64,000 bases of DNA. Origin: Microbacterium candidum. Lineage in GTDB: Bacteria > Actinomycetota > Actinomycetes > Actinomycetales > Microbacteriaceae. The DNA lies in assembly GCF_030315975.1 (NCBI RefSeq), contig NZ_JASXSZ010000004.1, positions 124,001 to 188,000 of the forward strand, given 5' to 3'. The position numbers and the translations under genes are program-made. The notes beneath the pieces were generated by a model, which did not search any database, was not told where the DNA came from, and saw nothing but the letters and a program-made list of their open reading frames with translations. Positions 1 to 7,806 of this stretch are shown here, piece by piece (position 1 is the stretch's first letter; each line of letters begins with the position of its first letter).

Positions 1-645
1 CTCGTCGCCGCTGCAGCCGTCCCGGCCACCATCGCCCCGGCCTACGCGAGCGAGATCCAGCCCACCGTCGCCACCACCGTCTCCGAGGACGTGAAGCCGG
101 CCGCAGCGAACCACCAGCTGCAGCTCGTCGAAGGCACGCTCGTCATCAAGCAGGTCGAAGTCGACCACGACAAGCTCGCATTGGGCAAGAGCCGCATCCT
201 CGAGACCGGCGCTTATGACACGACCACCCCGCAGATCGTCGCGGGACCGTATGTCCCGCCGCCGCCCGCACCGCCCGCGCCGGCCCCGAAGCCGGCGCCC
301 AAGCCGAAGCCGAAGCAGGTCGCGGCTCCCGCGCCCGCGCCGGCATCCATTCCCGCCGGCGATCCGCGTGCCATCGGCCAGGAGCTCGCCGCGCAACGCG
401 GCTGGGGCGCAGACCAGTTCGCGTGCCTGAACGCCCTCTGGAACCGCGAGTCGGGTTGGCGTGTCAACGCCAGCAACCCCAGCGGCGCCTACGGCATCCC
501 GCAGGCCCTCCCCGGCTCGAAGATGGGCGCGGGCTGGCAGAACAACCCCGTCGTGCAGATCACGTGGGGCCTGAACTACATCGCCGGCCGCTACGGCACC
601 CCGTGCGGCGCGTGGGCGCACTCGCAGTCCACCGGCTGGTACTGA
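1..645 (+). CDS. Secreted lytic-transglycosylase-type (aggregation-promoting-factor-like) protein, 5' truncated
   Basis: The reading frame is open from base 1, so the true start lies upstream and 214 residues are visible. The first residues look like the end of a signal peptide: an Ala/Val/Pro-rich stretch with a signal-peptidase-like A-Y-A site near residues 14-16. A Pro/Ala/Lys-rich linker of about 40 residues (near residues 82-120) follows, typical of wall-spanning secreted proteins. The C-terminal ~95 residues match the domain family of aggregation-promoting factors and small transglycosylases. They include WNRESGW with a probable catalytic Glu near residue 150, then NPSGAYGIPQ, and end in STGWY. 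The likely role is cleavage or binding of peptidoglycan outside the cell. A GTG at 91 is in frame but would remove the signal peptide, so I reject it as the start. Confidence 0.85.
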   Translation, partial: LVAAAAVPATIAPAYASEIQPTVATTVSEDVKPAAANHQLQLVEGTLVIKQVEVDHDKLALGKSRILETGAYDTTTPQIVAGPYVPPPPAPPAPAPKPAPKPKPKQVAAPAPAPASIPAGDPRAIGQELAAQRGWGADQFACLNALWNRESGWRVNASNPSGAYGIPQALPGSKMGAGWQNNPVVQITWGLNYIAGRYGTPCGAWAHSQSTGWY

Positions 646-695
646 GCACTGACGAGGGTCGAGGATGCGGGCGCGCCCGTGTCCTCGGCCCTCGC

Positions 696-701
696 TAGGC
701 T
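696..701 (+). promoter_or_regulatory. -10 hexamer TAGGCT, leaderless-type promoter of the ABC exporter
   Basis: TAGGCT ends 6 nt before the GTG at 708, so transcription starting 6-7 nt downstream would begin at the start codon. No convincing -35 is visible. Confidence 0.6.
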
Positions 702-707
702 CGACGG

Positions 708-1649
708 GTGCCTGAGCCCGTCATCCGTGCAGAGAACCTCGTCAAGGCGTATCGCGCCAAAGGCCGCCCCGACTTCGTCGCCGTCGACGGGCTGAGCTTC
801 GAGGTCGCGCCCGGCGAGTCGTTCGGTCTGCTCGGACCCAACGGCGCGGGCAAATCCACGACCATGAAGATGGTCGGCGCGGTCTCCACCCGCACGTCCG
901 GCGACCTCAGCATCCTCGGTCTCGACCCCGACCGCTACGGCCCGGAGATCCGCTCGCGCCTCGGTGTGGTCCCGCAGCAGGACAACCTCGACGGCGAGCT
1001 CAACGCGCGAGAGAACCTCTACGTCTACGGGCGCTATTTCGGCATGCCCGGTAAGGAGTGCAAGCAGAAGGCGGAGGAGCTGCTGGCGTTCGCCCAGCTC
1101 GAAGACCGCGCGACGCACAAGGTCGACCAGCTGTCCGGTGGGATGAAGCGCCGCCTGACGATCGCCCGCGGGCTCATCAACGACCCCCGCATCCTGCTCC
1201 TCGACGAGCCCACGACCGGACTCGACCCCCAGGCGCGGCACGTCCTGTGGGATCGGCTCTTCCGTCTCAAGGAGCGCGGCACGACGCTCGTGCTGACGAC
1301 CCACTACATGGACGAGGCCGAGCAGCTGTGCGATCGGCTCATCGTGGTCGACAAGGGCCGCATCATGGCCGAGGGGACTCCGGCAACCCTGATCCGCCAG
1401 CACTCGAGCCGCGAAGTCGCCGAGGTGCGCTTCGGCTCGCAGCACAACGAGCGCATCGCGGCGCAGCTGGCCGGCTTCGGCGACCGGGTCGAGGTGCTGC
1501 CCGACCGCATCCTCGTCTATGCGCACGACGGCGAGGGCGTCCTCGCCCGCATCGCCGACGCAGGGCTCGAGCCCCTGACGAGCCTGGTGCGCCGCTCGTC
1601 GCTCGAGGACGTGTTCCTGCGCCTCACGGGAAGGTCGCTGATCGAATGA
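708..1649 (+). CDS. ABC-2 exporter ATP-binding protein (DrrA/NodI type)
   Basis: This 313-residue nucleotide-binding subunit powers a multidrug, polyketide or polysaccharide-type exporter. It carries Walker A (GPNGAGKST, about residues 42-50), the signature LSGGMKRRL, Walker B with LLDEPTTGLDP, and an H-loop in TTHYMDEAE. The C-terminal ~90 residues form the regulatory extension usual for DrrA-like ATPases. The GTG start is supported by the N-terminus MPEPVIRAENLVKAY and by a -10 hexamer just upstream. Its stop codon overlaps the ATG of the next gene (ATGA), so ATPase and permease are translationally coupled. The substrate cannot be read from sequence. Confidence 0.93.
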   Translation: MPEPVIRAENLVKAYRAKGRPDFVAVDGLSFEVAPGESFGLLGPNGAGKSTTMKMVGAVSTRTSGDLSILGLDPDRYGPEIRSRLGVVPQQDNLDGELNARENLYVYGRYFGMPGKECKQKAEELLAFAQLEDRATHKVDQLSGGMKRRLTIARGLINDPRILLLDEPTTGLDPQARHVLWDRLFRLKERGTTLVLTTHYMDEAEQLCDRLIVVDKGRIMAEGTPATLIRQHSSREVAEVRFGSQHNERIAAQLAGFGDRVEVLPDRILVYAHDGEGVLARIADAGLEPLTSLVRRSSLEDVFLRLTGRSLIE

Positions 1650-2542
1650 CCCCTCCCGAAGAGCCGGGCGGCGTCGTGACGGCGATGCCGACGCTGGACG
1701 AGCTGCGCGCAGAAGCGATCGCCGGTGGGCGCAAGCCGCGCCGGTTCGGCTCGTGGTACGCGACCGAGCACATGCTGCGCGCCATGCGCGCCTACGGCTG
1801 GACGATCGTCGTCGGCGCCCTCGGGCAGCCGTTGGTGTACCTCTTCGGTCTCGCCGTCGGTCTCGCCGCCCTCATCCAGCAGCCGATCCCGGTCGGGGAC
1901 GGCCGCACCGTGCCGTACCTGGTCTTCGTCGCGCCCGCGCTCCTCATGACGGCGACGATCGCCGTGGCGTCCGAGGAGTTCACCTATCCCGTCATGGCGG
2001 GCTTCAAATGGCGGCGCCACTTCTACGGGTTCAACGCGTCCGCCCTGTCGTCCCCGCAGGTCGCGAACGCCGTCACGATCGCGGCGAGCGCGCGCATGCT
2101 GTTCGCGGGCGCCGCGTACTACCTGTTCATCTGGGCTTTTGGCGCGGTGTTCCCCGTGGAGACGGTGCCGTCGCCGGCGACCGGCTGGATGGCGGTGCCC
2201 GTGGGCGTGCTCGCCGGCCTCTCGTTCGGCATGCCGCTCATGGCCTACGCCGCATCCCTCGAGGACGACAGGGGCCAGTTCGCGCTCGTCCAGCGCTTCA
2301 TCTTCATGCCGATGTTCCTGTTCTCGGGCACGTTCTACCCGCTTGCGACGCTGCCCCTGTGGCTGCAGTGGATCGGCTGGATCTCGCCGCTGTGGCACGC
2401 CACAGAGCTCGGTCGCATGGCGACGTTCGGCGGTCCGGTCGACGTGGGCGCGCTCGTCATCCATCTCTCGTATCTGCTCGTGCTCGCCGTCGGCGGCTAT
2501 GTCGCCGCACGCCGCATCTTCACCCGGAGGCTCGCGAAATGA
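1646..2542 (+). CDS. ABC-2 type exporter permease, first subunit
   Basis: This 298-residue membrane protein has about six predicted membrane segments after a ~40-residue cytosolic N-terminus. The C-terminal half contains MPMFLFSGTFYPL followed by a P-L-W-H sequence, the conserved block of ABC-2 permeases (NodJ/DrrB family). The start overlaps the ATPase stop and the stop overlaps the next permease start, both as ATGA. The compact three-gene operon suggests one ATPase serving a heterodimeric channel. Confidence 0.9.
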   Translation: MTPPEEPGGVVTAMPTLDELRAEAIAGGRKPRRFGSWYATEHMLRAMRAYGWTIVVGALGQPLVYLFGLAVGLAALIQQPIPVGDGRTVPYLVFVAPALLMTATIAVASEEFTYPVMAGFKWRRHFYGFNASALSSPQVANAVTIAASARMLFAGAAYYLFIWAFGAVFPVETVPSPATGWMAVPVGVLAGLSFGMPLMAYAASLEDDRGQFALVQRFIFMPMFLFSGTFYPLATLPLWLQWIGWISPLWHATELGRMATFGGPVDVGALVIHLSYLLVLAVGGYVAARRIFTRRLAK

Positions 2543-3384
2543 GCGCCACGACCACCCCTTCGGTCGGGGAGCCCGTCGAGCCGGCGGAGACGCGCCGTGG
2601 CGGGGTGCGCGCGCTGTGGGCGGGCAACCCGTGGGCGGTCGTGCAGCGCGGGCTCATCGCGGCGCGCTCGTCGAGCTGGGTCGTCATCCTCTCGGGCTTC
2701 TTCGAGCCGGTGTTCTACCTGCTGTCGATGGGTCTCGGGCTCGGCAAGCTCGTCGGCGACGTCCAGGTGTCGTCGACCGTCTCGGTGCCGTACGCGGCAT
2801 ACATCGCGCCGGCGCTCCTCGCGGTGTCCGCCATGAACGGCGCGATCTACGACTCGACGTGGAACGTCTTCTTCAAGCTCAACTACGGCAAGCTCTACGA
2901 GGGCATGCTCGCGACATCGCTCGGGCCGCTCGACGTCGCCCTCGGCGAGATCCTCTATGCGCTGCTGCGCGGGCTCCTGTACGCGTGCGGGTTCATGGTC
3001 ATCATGCAGATCGCCGGTCTGAATCTGGCGCCGACGGCGATCCTCGCCCTTCCTGCGGTGCTCCTGATCGCCTTCGGCTTCGCAAGTCTCGGCATGGCCG
3101 TCACGAGCTACATGAAGACGTTCCAGCACATGGACTGGATCAACATCGTCCTGCTCCCGATGTTCCTGTTCTCGGCGACGCTCTATCCGATCTCGATCTA
3201 TCCGCAGTGGATCCAGTCCGTGATCATGGCGTTCCCGCTGTGGCACGGGGTCGAGTTGATCCGGTCGCTGACGACGGGGGTCTATTCGACCGCGATGGTG
3301 TGGCACATCCTGTACTTCGTCGTGATGATCGGCGTCGGCCTCGTCTTCACGACGAAGCGCCTGCGCGCGCTCTTCCTCGACTGA
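2539..3384 (+). CDS. ABC-2 type exporter permease, second subunit
   Basis: This 281-residue permease is the paralogous partner of the preceding gene. It has the same ABC-2 signature (LPMFLFSATLYPIS, then FPLWHGVELIR) and about six membrane segments. The N-terminal ~20 residues contain VGEPVEPAETRR. At DNA level (about 2561-2592) this resembles the dispersed GAGCCCGTCGAGG repeat found in intergenic DNA at 56.4 and 61.2 kb, so the N-terminus may be partly repeat-derived. The gene starts inside the stop of the first permease and is the last of the exporter operon. Confidence 0.9.
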   Translation: MSATTTPSVGEPVEPAETRRGGVRALWAGNPWAVVQRGLIAARSSSWVVILSGFFEPVFYLLSMGLGLGKLVGDVQVSSTVSVPYAAYIAPALLAVSAMNGAIYDSTWNVFFKLNYGKLYEGMLATSLGPLDVALGEILYALLRGLLYACGFMVIMQIAGLNLAPTAILALPAVLLIAFGFASLGMAVTSYMKTFQHMDWINIVLLPMFLFSATLYPISIYPQWIQSVIMAFPLWHGVELIRSLTTGVYSTAMVWHILYFVVMIGVGLVFTTKRLRALFLD

Positions 3385-3439
3385 GCCTCCTCGACCGGGG
3401 GCGACCTTCAGGATGTCGAAAGGTTGGCCCGAAAAGGCG

Positions 3440-3445
3440 TAGGGT
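3440..3445 (+). promoter_or_regulatory. -10 hexamer TAGGGT, leaderless-type promoter
   Basis: TAGGGT ends 7 nt before the ATG at 3453. It gives the small membrane protein gene its own start of transcription after the exporter operon. Confidence 0.55.
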
Positions 3446-3452
3446 TGGGGGC

Positions 3453-3902
3453 ATGGACACTCTCATCACGATCCTCCACGTGGGCACCGCGGTGTTCATC
3501 GTCGGCCCGATGGCGATCATCCCCATGACGGGCCTGCGCGCCCTCCGCGCCGGCAACGCCGCGCAGGTGAAGACGCTCGCGACCTCGACGATGCTGTTCA
3601 CCTGGCTGTCGCTGCTCACGTTCGTGTTCGGCTTCGGCGCGATGTCGATGGCGCCCAAGCAGTTCCACCTGTCGTTCACGACCCCGTGGATCCTCTGGTC
3701 GGCGATCCTCTACGTCGTCGCGTTCGTGCTGAACGCGTTCATCGTGGTGCCGCAGATGCGCAAGGCGTCCGAGGCGATGGCCGCGACGCCCGAGGGCTCG
3801 GCGCCCGCGAAGCCCGCCGGCTACGGTGCGATCGCGGCGAGCAACGGCATCGCGTCGCTGCTGCTCGTGGTCGTCGTCATCCTGATGATCTGGAAGCCGT
3901 AG
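3453..3902 (+). CDS. Small integral membrane protein, DUF2269-like
   Basis: A 149-residue protein with about four hydrophobic segments (near residues 3-25, 48-67, 78-100 and 130-147) and a short Pro/Ala/Lys loop before the last one. The opening MDTLITILHVGTAVFIVGP and the overall size resemble the DUF2269 group of predicted membrane proteins, which has no established function. A -10-like TAGGGT 7 nt upstream supports this ATG. It is convergent with the riboflavin operon, with a long palindrome between them. No function is assigned. Confidence 0.75.
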   Translation: MDTLITILHVGTAVFIVGPMAIIPMTGLRALRAGNAAQVKTLATSTMLFTWLSLLTFVFGFGAMSMAPKQFHLSFTTPWILWSAILYVVAFVLNAFIVVPQMRKASEAMAATPEGSAPAKPAGYGAIAASNGIASLLLVVVVILMIWKP

Positions 3903-3945
3903 CCCTCCGCGAGCCGTAACCCGGCCCCGGGTCCGCGCCCGCTCG

Positions 3946-4028
3946 CTCACCAGAACAGGCGTTTCAGCGACGACAGGAGATTCTGCACGGAATCGACCTG
4001 TCCTCGCCGAAACGCCTGTTCTCGTGAG
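3946..4028. repeat. 83-nt near-perfect palindrome between convergent genes
   Basis: The two ~38-nt arms pair end to end around a 6-nt loop (TGCACG, 3984-3989). I count three mismatches and one bulged base. The outer 20 nt of the left arm (CTCACCAGAACAGGCGTTTC) match the right arm with a single mismatch, and the innermost pair is GATTC/GAATC. It sits between the DUF2269-like gene (+) and ribH (-). It can act as a bidirectional terminator, but its length and sharpness also suit a mobile palindromic repeat. Confidence 0.85.
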
Positions 4029-4080
4029 GAGGGGGCTGGGAGGATGCCGCGGGCCCTGCGCCGAGGTGCAGGGATGCGGC

Positions 4081-4554
4081 TCAGCCGCGCAGCTCCCGGA
4101 GGGTCAGCGCGGTGCGCAGCGCCGCATCCGCCGCTTCGGCGCCCTTGTCCTCCTTGGAGCCGGGGAGACCCGCCCGGTCGAGGCCCTGCTGCTCGTCGTC
4201 CAGCGTGAGAACGCCGAAGCCGACGGGCTTGCCGGTGTCGAGCGCGACGCGCGTGAGTCCGTCCGTGGCGGCGGACGACACGAAGTCGAAGTGGGGCGTC
4301 CCTCCGCGGATGATGACCCCGAGCGCCACGACGGCGTCCGCGCCGGCATCGAGCGCCGCCTTCGCGACGACGGGCAGCTCGAACGACCCGGCCACGCGCA
4401 CGAGGCGCGACGTCGCGCCGGAGGCGTCGAGCACGCGCTGCGCGCCGGCGATCATGCCGTCCGTGATCGTGTCGTGCCACGTCCCGGCGACGATGACGAC
4501 CGACAGGCCCGCCGCGTCGATCGGAGCAGCCTCGGGTGCGCCGTGTCCGCTCAC
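4081..4554 (-). CDS. ribH: 6,7-dimethyl-8-ribityllumazine synthase
   Basis: RibH condenses 5-amino-6-ribitylaminouracil with 3,4-dihydroxy-2-butanone 4-phosphate to give lumazine, the penultimate riboflavin step. The 157-residue length is normal. Visible family features are GTWHDTITDGM near the N-terminus, GSFELPVVAKAALD, and ALGVIIRGGTPHFDFV with the conserved active-site His. The GTG start overlaps the ribBA stop by four bases (GTGA), so it is translated as the last gene of the riboswitch-controlled rib operon. Confidence 0.96.
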   Translation of the reverse strand: MSGHGAPEAAPIDAAGLSVVIVAGTWHDTITDGMIAGAQRVLDASGATSRLVRVAGSFELPVVAKAALDAGADAVVALGVIIRGGTPHFDFVSSAATDGLTRVALDTGKPVGFGVLTLDDEQQGLDRAGLPGSKEDKGAEAADAALRTALTLRELRG

Positions 4555-5831
4555 TTCTCGGCTCCCTCGTGCATGGCGGCCAGGGCCTCTTCGAAGTCCT
4601 CGTCGGCGATGATGTGCCCCATCCGGTCGCGCTTGGTCGCGAGGTACTGGTGGTTGTTCGGGCCGATGCCGACCAGTAGCGGAACCTGCTCGACGATCTC
4701 GAGTCCGAGCTCGCGGAGCTGGTTGACCTTGTCCGTGTTGTTCGTGAGGAGACGCACCTTCTCGACGCCGAGGTCGGCGAGGATGCCGGCCGCCGCCGCG
4801 TAGTCGCGGGCATCGGCCGGAAGGCCGAGCGCGAGGTTCGCATCGACCGTGTCGAGGCCGCGCTCCTGCAGGCTGTAGGCGCGCAGCTTGTTGATGAGGC
4901 CGATGCCGCGGCCCTCGTGCCCGCGCATGTAGATGACGACGCCGCCGTCCTGCTCGATGACGTCGAGGGCGGCCTCCAGCTGCGGGCCGCACTCGCACTT
5001 GAGCGAGCCGAACGCCTCGCCGGTCAGGCACTCCGAATGCACGCGAACGAGCGGCGCATCCATGCCCTTCAGCTCGCCGGAGACGACCGCGACGTGGTCG
5101 GTTCCGGTCACCCGGTCCTTGTAGGCGAGGAAGCGGAACGACCCGTGCGAGGTCGGGACGTGCGCCTCGGCGCGCAGGCTCACCCGGCGCTTGTGCTCGC
5201 TGCGCTTCGACGGGTCGCACGGCACGTGCTCGTCGAGGTAGTCGACGAGCTGCTCGATCGTGATGACCGGCACGCCGTCGCTCTCGCCGAGCTCGAGAAG
5301 CCCCGGCAGTCGCATCATCGATCCGTCCTCGGCCACGAGCTCGCCGATCACGCCGACCGGCTGCAGGCCCGCGAGGCGCATGAGCTCGACGGTCGCCTCG
5401 GTGTGGCCGCCGCGCTCGCGCACGCCGCCGTCCACCGCTCGCAGCGGCAGGACGTGGCCCGGGCGGATGACGGATGTCGGCGTCGACGCCGGATTCGCCA
5501 GCACGTTGAGCGTGTGGGCGCGGTCGGCGGCGCTGATGCCCGTCGTGACGCCCTCGGCCGCGTCGACGCTCACGGTGTACGCCGTGCCGCGCGCGTCCTC
5601 GTTGACCGCCACCATGGGCGGGAGGTCGAGGCGATCCGCCCAGTCGGCGGGCATCGGCGCGCACAGGAATCCGCTCGAGTGGCGGACCGCCCATGCGATC
5701 CACTCGGCGGTGGCGAGCTCGGCGGACAGCACGACGTCGCCCTCGTTCTCGCGGTTCTCATCGTCCGCGACGATGACGGGACGCCCGGCGCGCAGCGCCT
5801 CCAAGGCGTCGGGGATGGTGGCAAGGCTCAT
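4551..5831 (-). CDS. ribBA: Bifunctional 3,4-dihydroxy-2-butanone 4-phosphate synthase / GTP cyclohydrolase II
   Basis: This 426-residue fusion supplies both branches of riboflavin synthesis. The N-terminal DHBP synthase half (about 1-200) has DDENRENEGD, a PMPADWADRL loop and RERGGHTEA. The C-terminal GTP cyclohydrolase II half (about 210-426) has the zinc-binding CLTGEAFGSLKCECGPQ pattern and RGHEGRGIGL. Both sets of catalytic motifs are intact, so both activities are expected. The ATG overlaps the ribE stop (ATGA) and the stop overlaps the ribH start, consistent with tight coupling. Confidence 0.97.
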   Translation of the reverse strand: MSLATIPDALEALRAGRPVIVADDENRENEGDVVLSAELATAEWIAWAVRHSSGFLCAPMPADWADRLDLPPMVAVNEDARGTAYTVSVDAAEGVTTGISAADRAHTLNVLANPASTPTSVIRPGHVLPLRAVDGGVRERGGHTEATVELMRLAGLQPVGVIGELVAEDGSMMRLPGLLELGESDGVPVITIEQLVDYLDEHVPCDPSKRSEHKRRVSLRAEAHVPTSHGSFRFLAYKDRVTGTDHVAVVSGELKGMDAPLVRVHSECLTGEAFGSLKCECGPQLEAALDVIEQDGGVVIYMRGHEGRGIGLINKLRAYSLQERGLDTVDANLALGLPADARDYAAAAGILADLGVEKVRLLTNNTDKVNQLRELGLEIVEQVPLLVGIGPNNHQYLATKRDRMGHIIADEDFEEALAAMHEGAEK

Positions 5832-6448
5832 TGTGAGCCTCCTTCCGTGAAAGAAAGAAGTCTTTGGACGTGGCGCGCCAGGATGTCGGTCTCGAGATTG
5901 ACGCGCTCGCCGGGGCCGCGTTCGCCGAGCGTCGTGGCCGTGAGGGTCTCCGGGATGAGAGACACCTCGAACCACTGGTCGGCTGCATCCGCGGCGCTGA
6001 CGCCGCTGACCGTGAGCGAGACGCCGTCGACGGCGATCGAGCCCTTGTCGACGACGAGCGGGGAGAGGTGGCGGGGGAGGGCGATGCGGATGACGCGCCA
6101 CTGCGCGCCCGGCCGCACCTCGACGATCTCGCCGGTGCCGTCGATGTGGCCCTGGACGATGTGTCCGCCGAGCCGCCCGTGCGCGGCGGTGGCGCGCTCG
6201 ATGTTGACGCGCCGACCGGCTCCGACGCCGTCGAGCGTCGACATGTCGAGCGTCTGCTTCATCACATCGGCGGTGAACCAGTCGGGACCCTGATCGACGA
6301 CGGTGAGACACACGCCGCTCACCGAGATCGAGTCGCCGTGGCCGGCGTCCGAGACGGCGGTCGGCGCCTCGACGGTGATCCGAACGCCGTCGCCGGAGGG
6401 TGCGACGGCCGTCACCCGGCCGATCTCCTCCACGATTCCGGTGAACAT
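5828..6448 (-). CDS. ribE: Riboflavin synthase alpha chain
   Basis: Riboflavin synthase dismutates two lumazine molecules to riboflavin and aminopyrimidine. The 206-residue protein starts MFTGIVEEIG, the family hallmark, and shows the internal duplication of two lumazine-binding halves: SVSGVCLTV in the first and AVDGVSLTV in the second, each after a GD or KGS segment. The ATG at 6448 is preferred over an in-frame GTG one codon upstream because it gives the canonical N-terminus. It overlaps the ribD stop by one base (TGATG). Confidence 0.96.
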   Translation of the reverse strand: MFTGIVEEIGRVTAVAPSGDGVRITVEAPTAVSDAGHGDSISVSGVCLTVVDQGPDWFTADVMKQTLDMSTLDGVGAGRRVNIERATAAHGRLGGHIVQGHIDGTGEIVEVRPGAQWRVIRIALPRHLSPLVVDKGSIAVDGVSLTVSGVSAADAADQWFEVSLIPETLTATTLGERGPGERVNLETDILARHVQRLLSFTEGGSQ

Positions 6449-7485
6449 CACGCGGCTCCTTCCTGTGCCGTGGGCGAGGGGGTCGCGACGACCAGCAGGT
6501 CATCGCCGAGGCGGGCGACGGACGCCACCGTCAGACGCGCCGCATCTCCGATCGTGTCGACGCCGATGTCGCCGACGGCGAGGCGCGACCCGCCCAGCAG
6601 CACCGGCGCGATGTACGCGAGCACCTCGTCGGCGAGTCCGGCGCGCAGGAACGAGGAAGCGAGCGCGGGCCCGCCCTCGACGAACACACGCTGGATGCCG
6701 CGCTCCCGCAGGTCAGCGAGCACGGCCACGAGGTCGGGGCCGTCGAAGAAGAGCGGCTCGTGCGGGTGACGGCGGACGGCCGCATCCACAGGCGTCGCGC
6801 GCGACCCGATGACGACCGGCACCGGCTGGTCCGGCACGAGCGCCCCGTCGTCGCCGCGCGCGGTGAGCGCCGGATCGTCGGCGAGCACCGTGCCGGTGCC
6901 GACGACGATCGCATCGGCGAGGGCGCGCCGGCGGTGCACATCCGTGCGCGCGGCGGGACCGGTGATCCACTGGCTCGTGCCATCGGCCGCGGCGGCGCGG
7001 CCGTCCAGGCTCTGCGCCCACTTCACGGTGACGTGCGGGCGCCCGAGCCGCTGCACCTCGAGCCAGGAATGGAGGAGCGCGGTGGCGTCGTCGGCGAGGA
7101 GCCCGGCCTTCACATCCAGCCCCGCGGCGCGCATGCGCTCAGCGCCGCCGGAGGAGCGGACGCCCGGATCGGCGATCGCATACACGACCCGCGCGACACC
7201 AGCCTCGATGAGAGCCACGGAACAGGGTCCGGTGCGGCCCGTGTGGTTGCACGGCTCGAGTGTGACGACCGCGGTGGCTCCGCGGGCTGCGCCGGGGGCG
7301 AGCCGGGACAGCGCGTCGACCTCCGCGTGGGGAGTTCCCGCACCGCGGTGCCAGCCCTCGGCGAGGACCTCGCCGTCGGGAGAGAGGATGACGGCGCCCA
7401 CCTGCGGGTTCACGCCGCGGGGCCCGCGCAAGGCGAGCTCGAGCGCGCGCCGCATCGCGGCCGTCATGGCGTCGGCACCCGTCAT
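6448..7485 (-). CDS. ribD: Bifunctional diaminohydroxyphosphoribosylaminopyrimidine deaminase / reductase
   Basis: RibD carries out the deamination and side-chain reduction after GTP cyclohydrolase II. The 345-residue protein has an N-terminal deaminase (about 1-145) with zinc motifs HAEVDAL and EPCNHTGRTGPC. The C-terminal reductase (about 150-340) has KWAQSLDGR, the SQWITGP substrate loop, and VEGGPALASSFL. It is first in the operon. An FMN riboswitch occupies its 5' leader and a purine-rich AGGACAGGAC lies immediately before the ATG. Confidence 0.96.
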   Translation of the reverse strand: MTGADAMTAAMRRALELALRGPRGVNPQVGAVILSPDGEVLAEGWHRGAGTPHAEVDALSRLAPGAARGATAVVTLEPCNHTGRTGPCSVALIEAGVARVVYAIADPGVRSSGGAERMRAAGLDVKAGLLADDATALLHSWLEVQRLGRPHVTVKWAQSLDGRAAAADGTSQWITGPAARTDVHRRRALADAIVVGTGTVLADDPALTARGDDGALVPDQPVPVVIGSRATPVDAAVRRHPHEPLFFDGPDLVAVLADLRERGIQRVFVEGGPALASSFLRAGLADEVLAYIAPVLLGGSRLAVGDIGVDTIGDAARLTVASVARLGDDLLVVATPSPTAQEGAA

Positions 7486-7550
7486 CCATCGTCCTGTCCT
7501 GTTGATCCGGGGTCGATGGACGGCACTGCGACGTCTGGCGATGTCACCGT
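7486..7550 (-). promoter_or_regulatory. Presumed expression platform of the FMN riboswitch
   Basis: This 65-nt stretch lies between the 3' side of the aptamer P1 helix and the ribD start. It contains short complementary segments (such as GGTGA with TCGCC) and the ribD ribosome-binding site, but no strong terminator with a U-tract. Control by masking of the ribosome-binding site, or by a non-canonical terminator, is therefore more likely than a classical intrinsic terminator. This is inference. Confidence 0.4.
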
Positions 7551-7687
7551 CGTGCTGCCTTCCATCCGGACTCGCGAAGCTCGCCTCGCATCACCGTCGG
7601 TCCCGGAATTCCACCGGGTCGGCCCCCGCATGCGGGGGTTCGCGGACTGTCACCGCCGGTTCGGATTCTCACCGACCCCGGAGCACG
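7551..7687 (-). promoter_or_regulatory. FMN riboswitch aptamer (RFN element)
   Basis: Read on the minus strand, the conserved RFN core is present: GGTCGGTGAGAATCCGAACC, then GGCGGTGACAGTCCGCGA, a variable hairpin (CCCCCGCATGCGGGGG), GGTGGAATTCCGGGACC, GACGGTGATG, and GTCCGGATGG. The closing P1 helix is CGTGCT (7682-7687) with AGCACG (7551-7556). FMN binding to this class represses riboflavin genes. It lies directly upstream of ribD. Confidence 0.97.
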
Positions 7688-7806
7688 TTGTTTGTTCTGC
7701 TCCGAGTCTAGTAATCGTGTGAGACACGGTTTCATTCCGTGTCGGCCCGAACGGCCGGAGATGTCCCCGCGTCGCCGTAGCCTGGAGGTGGGCGAAGGGG
7801 GAGCGG
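7688..7806. other. Divergent rib / glpD promoter region
   Basis: Together with the riboswitch this completes a 321-nt gap without coding sequence. On the minus strand a TAGACT (7705-7710) sits ~17 nt before the aptamer and is the likely -10 of the rib operon. On the plus strand TAGCCT (7778-7783) is a likely -10 for glpD, giving a ~17-nt leader with a GAAGGGGGAG ribosome-binding site before 7807. Confidence 0.5.

Noticed and set aside
6449..6451. GTG one codon before the ribE ATG as start
   Set aside because: The ATG gives the canonical MFTGIVEE N-terminus, but the GTG cannot be strictly excluded.
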